From a virus, in the IMG/VR virus record IMGVR_UViG_3300009168_000103, positions 1 to 25,180 of that record: DNA of 25,180 nucleotides; one strand, given 5' to 3'. The notes under the pieces are model-generated. The model was not told the origin of the DNA. It saw only the letters and a program-made list of their open reading frames with translations, and searched no databases. The translations under genes were made by a program, and so were the position numbers. Below, one piece after another: positions 16,101-21,968 of this stretch (the first letter of the stretch is position 1; the number at the start of each line of letters is the position of its first letter).

Positions 16101-16563
16101 GGCGCTGATCGGCGTGCCGGCCGCTGGACCCGGCGCGATTGCGGCGCGCGGGCTCGTCGATGGGGAAGAAATCCATTTGCTGATCGAACGGAACGACACG
16201 GCCGCCCAAGCCGAGCTCGCGGCCATCGAAGGCGGCGACGGCGTCATCGAGCACTACATTCAGGATCGCCGGCTGTCGGCCGCCGGCGCGACGACGACGG
16301 CCGACGCCGAGCTCGCGTTGTTCAGTCGCGCCGAAGTGCGCGTGACCTACACGACGCGCGACACGAAGACCCGGACCGGGAAGACCATCGTCGCGAACTT
16401 GCCGAGTCCGACGAACCTGGTCGGCGAGTTCCTGATTCAACGCGTCCAGCTCACGCAGTTTGATATTCCCGGCGTGCCGCCGTTGCGCACCGTCGCGGCG
16501 TCCTCGACGCGGTTCAGTTTCGATGATGTTCTTCGGCGGCTGGAATTAGAGGTCTACGCATGA
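13168..16563 (+). CDS. Giant tail hub protein with inserted tandem beta modules
   Basis: This 1131-residue protein has recognisable hub parts at both ends. The N-terminal 260 residues look like a gp27/late-control-D-type baseplate hub (RRGQPIEIYSGG, VFGGEIVSVQQIYEADVP, VALHLSCIDYTRALNRRKV, RIGAYWYIDYSKALHFF). The C-terminal 130 residues (EEIHLLIERND, HYIQDRRLSAAGA, EVRVTYTTRDTKTRTGKTI, LIQRVQLTQFDIPG) complete it. Between them, about residues 310-905 are a string of Ig/fibronectin-like modules. First come copies with YAVTYVSASGESLPSP-type cores, then five with a YR motif at about 200-base spacing. Two related short domains flank the array (VGETMIPVRDPVMF near 264, AGATVMPVSATAGF near 914). 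A role in the tail tip and host binding is likely. The stop overlaps the next start (ATGA). Confidence 0.82.
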   Translation: MAPVVAPRVVSAPAIYPTIIFIAGIQATTLVRVRNLTITDVLNEQPNTAALTVNLLPHVLPSPPFHPPSFDNVAFNTTPSPSIYPDVRRGQPIEIYSGGLSPDQLVFGGEIVSVQQIYEADVPKHVALHLSCIDYTRALNRRKVTKSYLTQSVTAIVLDLMASRLADGFTTTFVQANLPPIAIDFTFEDMNRALTRLANRIGAYWYIDYSKALHFFTDEPAEPPAPLVPGERFDDLRFETDLSQVRTRVVVEGAGSVVSTQIAVGETMIPVRDPVMFQPAGGLAIIGQQRISYTGVQTGDQGALVGPGAQPGAAPVATAIVGAGIEVGTHNYAVTYVSASGESLPSPMASVVLGKTDPPPTAPTPNPPTAGTGPDPGVHEYAVSFVTANGETTPSPTNSITTTQVGGVAAPGVTNAVLRNVVGNLAGGSSFRYKTTVTTAAGETIPGAVGNTITTLPPTAPGNFTTQMPTTLYQPGSGLLEGQYLYNAAYVSGAYETALGSQLNVIASSPIPQVPPNPLASLYAINTATGGSIGPGNYYYGIAYVYGAYESAIENVLGQNYITVGPTTNAVAMTLNGFSDPRCTGIKIYRTKANVYTAYYLAATLSPSSTYQNYTDTKADAALGAMRPDNNPIGTPPALGVAIKFLSFVPSTNPKVTGIRLYRWVPNSAAWRVVTTLANAETAYTDAAADGALGAARATSGPIGTPPGDQATVTIPTSGDARAVGRKVYRSDNSAPFRFLATIANNTATQYIDNIASVSSNADAPTTDTTGGAQTCVVALTNIPLGPGAVTARRLYRTPANSTQLLLLATISNNTATTYSDNKNDSTLGAAPPATNTTDTRQVALSKIPVGSSGVTARKVYRTAANAAQLKLLGTVADNTTTGFTDNNADATLGANVPTVDTSNLQQPQGQVNAGATVMPVSATAGFAAAGGFAVVGNGEQVIRYSGITATTLTGIPASGPGSLTATVPYNSSVTNAPALIGVPAAGPGAIAARGLVDGEEIHLLIERNDTAAQAELAAIEGGDGVIEHYIQDRRLSAAGATTTADAELALFSRAEVRVTYTTRDTKTRTGKTIVANLPSPTNLVGEFLIQRVQLTQFDIPGVPPLRTVAASSTRFSFDDVLRRLELEVYA
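14920..15890 (+). repeat. Five tandem beta-module repeats within the tail hub gene
   Basis: The conserved core G/A-x-K/R-(I/L/V)-Y-R-(T/S/W) starts at 14920, 15139, 15340, 15541 and 15736, a spacing of 219, 201, 201 and 195 bases. Each core is followed by a (L/V)xT(L/I/V)xNxxTxYxD element, and most modules by LGAxxP. The copies are clearly homologous at the protein level but diverged at the DNA level, so this is an old duplication. Upstream (about 14130-14860) lie four more distant modules built around YAVTYVSASGE, YAVSFVTANGE, YKTTVTTAAGE and related cores. Confidence 0.75.
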
Positions 16564-17543
16564 CTGACGTACTCAAACACCGTTTCACCAGTCCGAAGCT
16601 CGACGGCGCCGACACGCAACAGGTGCAGCCGTCACACTGGAACGACGGCCATAAATTTCAGGGCGGGAACGCCGGCGAAGTCCTCACGCGTGATCCGGCC
16701 GACCTGTCGTTCGGGGCGAAGTGGACGCCGATCACGATTCCGCCGGCGGTGCAGGAAGTGCCCGGCGGCGGCATCAATGGCGACGTGCTCCGGCGCGATC
16801 TCGCGATCCCGACGTTTCAATCGAAATGGGCGGCGCCCTTCGCGTTTATTGATGCCGCGTTTCCCGGCACCGTGAACGATTACCTACCAGGACTCGCGCC
16901 CGGCGCGCTCACGACGATCATGTGGGACGCCGGCGGGACGACACCGGCCACGCTCACGGGCATCGCGGGCGGGACGCCGGGACAAATCCTAACAGTCCGC
17001 AATCGCGGCGCCGGCCTGCTCACGTTGCCTTTCTTCAGTAGTGGATCACTGCAAGCGAATCGGTTCGCCAATGTCGTGAGTAGCGGCCCGACGATTCTCG
17101 CGGGAGGCGGATGGGCGCAGTTCGTGTATCGCGCCTGGTGGGAAATGATCGGGTACGAGCAAGGGCAATGGATCACGCCGGCGTACAGCGCCGCGGACTA
17201 TTTCGCAGATAGCGGGATGACGTGGACGGTTGAAGCTGGCGATGTCGTGCTGGCGAAATATCGACTGGCCGGCCGCACGATGAACTGGGCGGTATGGATC
17301 TACTTATCCGCGCTCTCGATCACCACGGCGAATCAGCTAGTCAAACGCAAACTGTTCGGCGGGTTGACCTCGACCGGCGAATTCCCGTTCATCGCCACAC
17401 TGAGCGATAACGGTGTGGTGGCCACGGGGCTCGGTTCGACCTCCGGAACGAATATCAATTTCTATCACGACGCCGGCGGCGCGTCGCTATGGGTGGCCGG
17501 CAACGTCAATTTGAACGCGTCTGGAGTCTGCGAAGTCACCTGA
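16560..17543 (+). CDS. Tail tip / receptor-binding type protein
   Basis: This 327-residue protein begins with a short attachment segment common in phage tip proteins (FTSPKLDGADTQQVQPSHWN, residues about 9-28). This is followed by two GGxxGxVLxRD-type motifs (GGNAGEVLTRD and GGGINGDVLRRD), a beta-rich middle, and a C-terminal domain beginning near 213 (MTWTVEAGDVVLAKYRLAGR). The last domain looks like an independent ligand-binding beta domain. It overlaps the hub stop by four bases and is the last large gene of the tail block, so a role in host recognition is likely but unproven. Confidence 0.72.
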   Translation: MTDVLKHRFTSPKLDGADTQQVQPSHWNDGHKFQGGNAGEVLTRDPADLSFGAKWTPITIPPAVQEVPGGGINGDVLRRDLAIPTFQSKWAAPFAFIDAAFPGTVNDYLPGLAPGALTTIMWDAGGTTPATLTGIAGGTPGQILTVRNRGAGLLTLPFFSSGSLQANRFANVVSSGPTILAGGGWAQFVYRAWWEMIGYEQGQWITPAYSAADYFADSGMTWTVEAGDVVLAKYRLAGRTMNWAVWIYLSALSITTANQLVKRKLFGGLTSTGEFPFIATLSDNGVVATGLGSTSGTNINFYHDAGGASLWVAGNVNLNASGVCEVT

Positions 17544-17575
17544 ACCCGTTTTATTAGAACAGAGGGAGCGAACTT

Positions 17576-17869
17576 ATGAGCGTTGGACTACCCGCCACGA
17601 AAGGCGAAATTGATTCGCGCGCCGGCGACATCGCGCGCAACTTTCAATCGCTGTTCGGTGATGTCGTGACGATGCAGCAATACCTGGTCGCCACGCCGAA
17701 CGCGGACCTCGAAACCCTGGGCTACACGCCCGATGAAGTCGCGACATTAAAAACGGCGTTCGCCGACCTGAAGCAGCTCGGCGAAATCTGGACCGGGGCG
17801 CAGCCGCTGCCGACCGCGAAGGACTTCCGGATCTTCGTGTCGCGGCTGTGGGGCGTGGGCGCGTTCTAA
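17576..17869 (+). CDS. Conserved small phage protein after the tail genes
   Basis: This 97-residue protein starts after a strong ribosome-binding site (GAGGGAG). It contains the pattern LPATKGEIDSRAGDIARNFQ, LGYTPDEVATLKTAFADL and KDFRIFVSRLWGVGAF. I recall similar small helical proteins downstream of tail genes in other temperate phages, without a known function. It closes the rightward late block; the next gene is on the other strand, 77 bases away. Confidence 0.75.
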   Translation: MSVGLPATKGEIDSRAGDIARNFQSLFGDVVTMQQYLVATPNADLETLGYTPDEVATLKTAFADLKQLGEIWTGAQPLPTAKDFRIFVSRLWGVGAF

Positions 17870-17946
17870 AATCACTGCCGTAGCCGATGCGTCTCGTCGT
17901 CGAGCGGGTCGCGCGCAATCCCGCGTGCGGTCCGTTCGGCGACTCG

Positions 17947-18225
17947 TCAGTCCTCAATCGGCAACGGCTGCACGCCGGCGCATTGCAGGCAGATGCGCGG
18001 CCGGTCCAGGTGCAGCCCCTTCGGGTTAAACGCGATGAACTCCTGACACTGCGCGCACGGTTGCAGCTTCGCGCCGTTCGGCGGGCGGCCGTCCGGGAAG
18101 TCGTCGACGCGCCGGCAGATGACGTGATCGGGTTTCCGCGCGACATCGCCGAGCAGCACCAGACGGCCGTCGTAGGTTCGGCCGTAGTAGTTCCCGGCAT
18201 CGACGGGGGTCGGCTTCTTCGGCAT
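17947..18225 (-). CDS. Zinc-ribbon-containing small protein beside attP
   Basis: This 92-residue protein is encoded leftward, convergent with the tail block. It opens MPKKPTPVDAGNYYGRTYDG, and its C-terminal half has two CxxC pairs (CAQC and CLQC, 21 residues apart) typical of a zinc ribbon. A longer frame on the same strand exists but is Arg/Ser-rich and has no protein-like features. The gene has no clear ribosome-binding site, and its upstream region is the attP arm. In a lysogen it would end up at the opposite prophage end from the integrase, a common place for genes expressed in the lysogen. Function unknown. Confidence 0.62.
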   Translation of the reverse strand: MPKKPTPVDAGNYYGRTYDGRLVLLGDVARKPDHVICRRVDDFPDGRPPNGAKLQPCAQCQEFIAFNPKGLHLDRPRICLQCAGVQPLPIED

Positions 18226-18285
18226 CGCCGCAGGATACGACGCGTCGAGCCGCTAGACAAGCGTGGACCGGAATACGCGCGAATC

Positions 18286-18317
18286 AGTGTCTGAGTGCCT
18301 GCGTCGAGTGTCTGCGT
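18286..18317 (+). repeat. Left cluster of arm-type integrase sites
   Basis: Three direct copies of AGTGTCTGCGT lie at 18286-18296 (one mismatch), 18294-18304 (one mismatch) and 18307-18317 (exact). The last two are 13 bases apart. They lie about 43 bases from the tRNA core and are absent as a cluster elsewhere in the window. Short direct repeats flanking a tRNA-type core are the usual arm-type binding sites of lambda-like integrases. Confidence 0.75.
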
Positions 18318-18335
18318 AGAAAATATAGCCTTTAG

Positions 18336-18348
18336 AATCAAGCACTTA
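18336..18348 (+). promoter_or_regulatory. IHF-binding site, left of the core
   Basis: AATCAAGCACTTA matches the IHF consensus WATCAANNNNTTR at every defined position. It is part of a longer near-repeat (TTAGAATCAA..ACTTA) that recurs right after the core. It lies between the left arm sites and the core, as the H sites do in lambda attP. Confidence 0.65.
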
Positions 18349-18359
18349 AGATATTGAAT

Positions 18360-18410
18360 CCCGGTTTCCTAAACCGGGGGTCGCAGGTTCGAGACCTGCC
18401 GGGCGCACCA
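18360..18410 (+). other. attP core: 3' two-thirds of a tRNA-Arg(CCU)
   Basis: The segment folds as the anticodon arm, variable loop, T arm and 3' acceptor strand of a tRNA. The anticodon stem is CCGGT/ACCGG around the loop TTCCTAA (anticodon CCT at 18368-18370). The T arm is GCAGG/TTCGAGA/CCTGC, the acceptor strand CGGGCGC, and then come A and an encoded CCA (18408-18410). The 5' third is missing: no GCGCCCG acceptor strand or D arm is found before it. Integration would rebuild an intact tRNA-Arg gene at the host site. The inverted stem sequences around the 7-base loop have the geometry of core-type integrase sites around a 7-bp overlap. Confidence 0.88.
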
Positions 18411-18414
18411 TTAG

Positions 18415-18427
18415 AATCAACAACTTA
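18415..18427 (+). promoter_or_regulatory. IHF-binding site, right of the core
   Basis: AATCAACAACTTA also matches WATCAANNNNTTR perfectly. It begins five bases after the tRNA CCA and lies between the core and the right arm sites. Two perfect matches placed symmetrically about the core are unlikely by chance. Confidence 0.65.
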
Positions 18428-18447
18428 CAGAGAATTACGCGACCGAG

Positions 18448-18584
18448 ACGCAGACACTGCCTTGGACATCGCTGGACAAAAACATTAGGAAATACGCGAG
18501 TTTCAAAATCGAGTGTCTGCGTGCAGTGTCTGCGTTTTTCTGGTGCGGTTCGAGTGTCTGCGTTGCGACCCCGTCGCAGACACT
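18448..18584. repeat. Right cluster of arm-type integrase sites
   Basis: Exact copies of AGTGTCTGCGT occur at 18512-18522, 18525-18535 and 18553-18563 on the + strand and at 18448-18458 on the - strand. A one-mismatch copy lies at 18574-18584 on the - strand. The pair at 18512/18525 repeats the 13-base pitch seen in the left cluster. Copies in both orientations suggest that different subsets are used for integration and excision. Confidence 0.75.
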
Positions 18585-18625
18585 GGCGTCGACTCTGGCA
18601 GGGGTTCGGGGGTCGGGAAGGGGTT

Positions 18626-18654
18626 AGGACAGGCCCGCGTCGTTCGCCTGTCCT
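18626..18654. terminator. Hairpin just beyond the integrase stop
   Basis: AGGACAGGC (18626-18634) and GCCTGTCCT (18646-18654) form a perfect 9-bp stem with an 11-base loop, 16 bases past the integrase stop on its strand. No T-run follows on either strand, so it is not a textbook intrinsic terminator. It could end or protect the integrase message. Confidence 0.4.
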
Positions 18655-18670
18655 GGTGCATCCTGGCGGG

Positions 18671-19957
18671 TCAGGCGCCGGTCTTCGGGACTAGGCGCAG
18701 CACGTCGGCCTTCGGGAGTGTCTCCGGCGCCCAATGCGCCCGCATGATCGCCATCGCCGACGCGACCCGCTTCGGGACGGCGCCCTTCGTATATCGGTTC
18801 AACATTTTTTCCGTCTTCAGATTACCGAGCTGCATCGTCCCGGTTCGGTCGCCGGTCCGCGCGAGTGTCTCGGTCAGGAAACTATGCCGGCAGTCGTACG
18901 GATGAAAGTTCAGCGGCACGGTCGCCTGGAAGTGTTCCCACACGGCGCGCTGGGCGTCCGTCGCGTCCGATGCCTCCGCCGCCGCCTTCAACTTCGCGCG
19001 GACGCGATCCCGCGCGCCGGTAAAGGCTTTGTGCATCGACGACCGCGAAAACGTCTGGCCCCATAATTTCGCCGCGTCGTACTGACGCAGCCACACAAAG
19101 GCCTGCGGCAGGGCTTCGACCCAGACGGCCGCGGCGCCCTTGCCTTTCTTTCTCGCCGGCAGTCGGATCAGTTCCTTCGCAAAGTTCACGTCCTCGCGTC
19201 GGAGTCGGATCAGCGACTTATGCGACAAGCCGGTCCACAGGATGATGCCGATCCGAATCTTCGTCAGACTGATCGGCGCCCGCTTTCCACCTTTCTCGGC
19301 GCGGCCCCGGTCGGGCATGGCCGCCAGGATCATCAACACGAAGTCGATGTCGATGCCGCGCGCTTCGAGTTCCTTCGGCGGAACATCCGGGATCAGATCG
19401 GTCGGCACGATGACATCGTCGTCGTCTTGTCCTTTCGCACGCCGCTTCAGTTGTTCTTTCTCGAGTTCGACCCGCAGCACGTCGCCGAGTGCACGCTTCC
19501 GCGAGTTCACGGTCGACGGTGCGCGGCCGGCGTTCGTCCAGGCGTTCAAGACGTCCGCGACCAGGCGCCGCCGGATCGCCAGGACCGGCATCGCGCCGAG
19601 CGGCGATTCGGTCCAGTGCTTGAGGACGTTGTGATAGTCGGCGTTTTTCTGCGACTCGTCGCCCTTGATGACTGGATGCTTTTCCAGGAACGCCGCAATC
19701 GCGAACGCCAGTGTTCCCGGTGCGCCGCGTTCGCCGCCGATCCGACCGGTGCGATAGTCTTCGAGCAGCTGCATCCGTCGGATGACGAGCTCGCTGTTAT
19801 GGCGCTTCGAGTACGCGATCCCGTTCGCGTCGACGAGTGGCCAGCGTTCGCGAATCGGTTTCTCTGATCCCTTCGGTCGGAACAGGATCGTAATCCCGTG
19901 GGGGTCGGCGTAGATTCCTTCGGCGAGTACGTCGGTCGGTCGTTTCACTTTCCGCAT
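18671..19957 (-). CDS. int: Tyrosine-type site-specific integrase
   Basis: This integrase catalyses recombination between attP and the host tRNA-Arg gene. The chosen ATG (19957) is preceded by AAAGGA eight bases upstream and gives 428 residues; a TTG at 20008 would add 17. The N-terminal half has an arm-binding region and a helical core-binding domain (about LEDYRTGRI to ALGDVLRVEL). The C-terminal catalytic domain shows LWTGLSHKSLIRLRREDV, HPYDCRHSF with the second catalytic Arg, MQLGNLKTEKMLNRY with the Tyr nucleophile, and a Lys-rich beta turn (RKKGKG). Several usual pentad positions are changed: TGLR reads TGLSH, the His of HxLRH is Tyr, and the late His/Trp is Asn. Related integrases with such changes exist, so it may well be active. 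The adjacent attP supports function. Confidence 0.92.
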   Translation of the reverse strand: MRKVKRPTDVLAEGIYADPHGITILFRPKGSEKPIRERWPLVDANGIAYSKRHNSELVIRRMQLLEDYRTGRIGGERGAPGTLAFAIAAFLEKHPVIKGDESQKNADYHNVLKHWTESPLGAMPVLAIRRRLVADVLNAWTNAGRAPSTVNSRKRALGDVLRVELEKEQLKRRAKGQDDDDVIVPTDLIPDVPPKELEARGIDIDFVLMILAAMPDRGRAEKGGKRAPISLTKIRIGIILWTGLSHKSLIRLRREDVNFAKELIRLPARKKGKGAAAVWVEALPQAFVWLRQYDAAKLWGQTFSRSSMHKAFTGARDRVRAKLKAAAEASDATDAQRAVWEHFQATVPLNFHPYDCRHSFLTETLARTGDRTGTMQLGNLKTEKMLNRYTKGAVPKRVASAMAIMRAHWAPETLPKADVLRLVPKTGA

Positions 19958-20007
19958 CTGCACAATCCTTTGGTCCCGCGCGCCGGAATAGCGCGCATTC
20001 TGGTCCA

Positions 20008-20036
20008 ACTATGTCCAGTTTTTGTCGGATTGTCAT
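20008..20036 (-). promoter_or_regulatory. Candidate integrase promoter
   Basis: On the minus strand, ATGACA (20036-20031, five of six to TTGACA) and CATAGT (20013-20008, four of six to TATAAT) are separated by exactly 17 bases. The predicted start would lie about 45 bases before the integrase ATG. The region is AT-rich relative to the genes. The host sigma factor preference is unknown. Confidence 0.4.
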
Positions 20037-20185
20037 TGACCCCGCGCAATTAGTGATTGTAGATAGGAATAGTTTGATGTCTAAAGGGAAGTTTTTGTTG
20101 CTGCGTACCGACCGGCACAGTTGTGAAACGTACGCCGGTCTTCGTGTCAGGAAACGAGACAGGAGAACATCCCGGCCCGCGCCCC

Positions 20186-20431
20186 TCACGATTTGTTGTG
20201 ACGGCGTCTCGAATAGTTGGGACGGACAGAAGCGGACACAGTGCGGCGCGGACGGTTCCAGTACGGCGATTTACATTTCGGACAGACGGCCGGCGCGAAT
20301 CCTTCCCGTTTTGGAATCCATTCGTGGCTGCACCGCTCGCACTTCCAACCCCATTTGGTAACGGGCACTCTCACACGCCGGGATTGTTTCACGGGGGTCA
20401 CCGGCTGAACAATATTCCGTGAAAGGAACAT
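20186..20431 (-). CDS. Small zinc-ribbon protein upstream of the integrase
   Basis: This 81-residue basic protein contains GWKCERCSHEWIPKREGFA and then VCPKCKSPYWNRPRR, a zinc ribbon of the type CxxC...CPKCxSPYW found in many small bacterial and archaeal proteins, often beside toxin-antitoxin or mobile genes. The tail is Arg/Ser-rich. It is encoded leftward towards the integrase, with 177 gene-free bases between them that hold the candidate integrase promoter. Its own ribosome-binding site is weak. It may be a regulator; no partner is visible. Confidence 0.72.
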   Translation of the reverse strand: MFLSRNIVQPVTPVKQSRRVRVPVTKWGWKCERCSHEWIPKREGFAPAVCPKCKSPYWNRPRRTVSASVRPNYSRRRHNKS

Positions 20432-20527
20432 ACGTCAACGGTTCTCTTATTGCAGTGCGGCCCGGTCAACCCCCAGCCGGCCCCTCTCGTCGTCGCGGCG
20501 CAGCCCGTCACATAAGGAGATTGTTCA

Positions 20528-20821
20528 ATGGCGACCCGACAACCGGCTCCCGTGAAGAACTTCAACGACCTGCCCGTCACGCTCACGATTGACGACCTCG
20601 CCGCGATCTATCGGATCAGTACGAAGACCATCCGCCGGAACCTGTACGCCAAAACCTTTCGGCCGCTCCCGTTTCGAAAATTTCCGTATCTCTGGCGCCG
20701 CGACGACGTGGTCCGCGAATTCAACGCGCCGACCCGGACGTTCGCGACCCGCAAGCCGCAGGGCTTCGCGGTGACGCGGGCGCGCGCGCGCCAGCATCCC
20801 GAATACCAGGCCACGAAGTAG
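20528..20821 (+). CDS. Excisionase-like helix-turn-helix protein
   Basis: This 97-residue basic protein has a MerR/excisionase-type winged helix at about 18-63: LTIDDLAAIYRISTKTIRRN followed by the wing LPFRKFPYLWRRDDVVREF. AAGGAG lies eight bases before the ATG. It is the first gene of the rightward early block and starts divergently from the integrase side. This suits an excisionase (directionality factor) or an early regulator. The basic C-terminal tail (TRKPQGFAVTRARARQH) could bind DNA non-specifically. Confidence 0.7.
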   Translation: MATRQPAPVKNFNDLPVTLTIDDLAAIYRISTKTIRRNLYAKTFRPLPFRKFPYLWRRDDVVREFNAPTRTFATRKPQGFAVTRARARQHPEYQATK

Positions 20822-20829
20822 ACGCCACG

Positions 20830-21306
20830 ATGTCCGGTCGTGTCGTCTCGCTCGTCCTGGAGTCCGCCTTGCCGGCGTGGCTGAAGATCTACGCGGCCGC
20901 GTTCGCGTCGTTCGCGTCCGACGATGGCTCGAAGGTCTTCCCGACCCTGAAGCGGATCGCGCGGATGGTCGGGAAGTCCGAACGGCAGGCGCAACGCGCG
21001 ACCACGGAGCTGCGGCGCTTGGCGATCCTGGAAGTTCTCACGCCGAGCGGCCGCGCGACGGCGACCCGGTATCACTTCCACGTCGAGCGCTTGCCGCTGC
21101 CCGGCGCCGGAGAAAGTCGGCCGCTTTTCCACGGCGTTGCGATGTTTCCACAGCGAAAGATGGCTAAAGCTGGTTTAGAAAAACGTTTTCCACAGCTTCA
21201 ACAGCAATTAACAGGACACCGGTGTCGGATAGATCCGTCAAGTACTCTTCGTACAAATACAGCGCGCGCGCTTCGCGCGAGAAAAACCGGAACCGCAGGC
21301 GAGTGA
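20830..21306 (+). CDS. Winged-helix replication-initiator-type protein
   Basis: This 158-residue protein begins with a helix-turn-helix domain of the kind found in phage and plasmid replication proteins: WLKIYAAAFASFASDDGSKV, PTLKRIARMVGKSERQAQRA, TTELRRLAILEV and a wing with RATATRYHFHVERLPLP (about 17-95). The remaining part is basic, low in known motifs, and its DNA is richer in A+T. It contains DnaA-box-like sequences. Phage O-type initiators often carry the origin inside their own gene, which fits. It is short for a full initiator; a host helicase loader or primase would have to be recruited. Confidence 0.68.
   Translation: MSGRVVSLVLESALPAWLKIYAAAFASFASDDGSKVFPTLKRIARMVGKSERQAQRATTELRRLAILEVLTPSGRATATRYHFHVERLPLPGAGESRPLFHGVAMFPQRKMAKAGLEKRFPQLQQQLTGHRCRIDPSSTLRTNTARALRARKTGTAGE
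21125..21194. other. Candidate replication origin with DnaA-box-like elements
   Basis: Within the replication-type gene lie TTTTCCACG (21125-21133), GTTTCCACA (21144-21152) and TTTTCCACA (21186-21194), all + strand, with two, two and one mismatches to TTATCCACA. The DNA from about 21160 to 21270 is A+T-rich for this genome. Clustered boxes with an AT-rich stretch inside an initiator gene suggest an origin, but the matches are imperfect. Confidence 0.35.
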
Positions 21307-21310
21307 CCTT

Positions 21311-21517
21311 ATGCCGTTTACCGAACGACTGACGCCGGCCAAAGTGATCTGCATGGTCTGCCGCACGGTGAACGGCCACGATGCCGCGTGTCCGCTCGTC
21401 GCGCTCGACGTGCAGGTAAAGGACATGACGGGCCACGTCGGCACGTTCGTCGCGTCGATGCACGAAACCTTGGAACGGATCGGCCACATTTTGCGAGACG
21501 AAGATCAGGAGTCGTGA
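21311..21517 (+). CDS. Small conserved-type phage protein with CxxC
   Basis: This 68-residue protein begins MPFTERLTPAKVICMVCRTVNG and has one CxxC (C14/C17) followed by a further Cys at 27, so it may bind metal. The second half (VGTFVASMHETLERIGHIL) is helical. It ends in a TGATG overlap with the next gene. It has no recognised family; co-expression with the early block is likely. Confidence 0.62.
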   Translation: MPFTERLTPAKVICMVCRTVNGHDAACPLVALDVQVKDMTGHVGTFVASMHETLERIGHILRDEDQES

Positions 21518-21957
21518 TGTACGCCAAGGCCACGAAGGTGCCGGTGATCCAGTCGCGCGGGGAAATTGAGCGGCTACTAAGCAAGCACAAGTGCTCGCAA
21601 TTCATGTGCGGGACCGACTACGACCACGGGATCGCGCGCGTGCAGTTCAAGGCGCACAACCGGTACGTCCGCTTCATCGTGCAGCTGCCGCCGCGTCCGA
21701 CCTACAACAGCCGGCCGAACGCGGCGAAATGGGAACAGGCCGAGCGGCAGAAATGGCGCGCGCTGCTGCTCGTCATCAAAGCCAAGCTCGAATGCGTGGA
21801 GAACAAGATCGCGACGTTCGAAGAAGAATTTCTCGCGCAGATCATCATGCCCGGCGACAAGACCGTCGCCGAAATGATCCTGCCGCAAATCGAAGGGGCG
21901 TATGCCAGCGGCCGCGTGCAACCGTTGCTCGAGCAACGCATCGACGTGGAACCGTGA
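21517..21957 (+). CDS. Conserved phage early protein of unknown function
   Basis: This 146-residue protein starts MYAKATKVPVIQSRGEIERLL. It contains RFIVQLPPRP, then a helical AERQKWRALLLVIKAKLECV segment and ENKIATFEEEFLAQIIMPG. The RQKWRALLLVIKAKLE and FEEEFLA elements are ones I recall from many temperate phage early regions, always without assigned function. The start overlaps the previous stop (TGATG); a longer in-frame version from 21388 would run inside that gene and is rejected. It is followed 11 bases later by the lipoprotein gene with its own AAGGAG. Confidence 0.8.
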   Translation: MYAKATKVPVIQSRGEIERLLSKHKCSQFMCGTDYDHGIARVQFKAHNRYVRFIVQLPPRPTYNSRPNAAKWEQAERQKWRALLLVIKAKLECVENKIATFEEEFLAQIIMPGDKTVAEMILPQIEGAYASGRVQPLLEQRIDVEP

Positions 21958-21968
21958 AGGAGTCCGAC

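Larger units (their letters stand above)
18286..18584. other. attP: Phage attachment site (attP) with full lambda-like architecture
   Basis: This gene-free interval carries all parts expected of a complex attP. Three arm-type 11-mers lie on the left (18286-18317). Then come an IHF consensus (18336-18348), a tRNA-derived core (18360-18410), a second IHF consensus (18415-18427), and five more arm-type 11-mers on the right (18448-18584). It is adjacent to the 3' end of the tyrosine integrase. Phage genes lie on both sides, so this is attP and not a prophage attL or attR. The surrounding sequence is more AT-rich than the genes. Confidence 0.85.

Noticed and set aside
17574-18341. A 255-codon minus-strand frame across the attP-side region
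   Set aside because: Ser/Arg/Thr-rich with no motif, overlapping two better supported genes on opposite strands and attP.
18334-18410. A complete phage-encoded tRNA-Arg
   Set aside because: The 5' acceptor strand and D arm are absent; only the part from the anticodon arm to CCA is present, which fits an attP core.
18286-18584. CRISPR array
   Set aside because: Repeats are 11 bases, irregularly spaced and in both orientations, with no spacers or cas genes.
18716-18872. Further arm-type repeats (AGTGTCTC...) inside the integrase gene
   Set aside because: They match only 8-9 of 11 bases and lie in coding sequence; likely chance.
20011-20361. A + strand gene upstream of the excisionase-like gene
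   Set aside because: Its sequence shows no domain, and it overlaps the clear minus-strand zinc-ribbon gene and the candidate integrase promoter.
21245-21301. A frameshift in the replication-type protein, because another frame reads VKYSSYKYSARASREKNR
   Set aside because: The annotated frame is uninterrupted from a sound start to its stop, and neither C-terminal reading has a recognisable domain.
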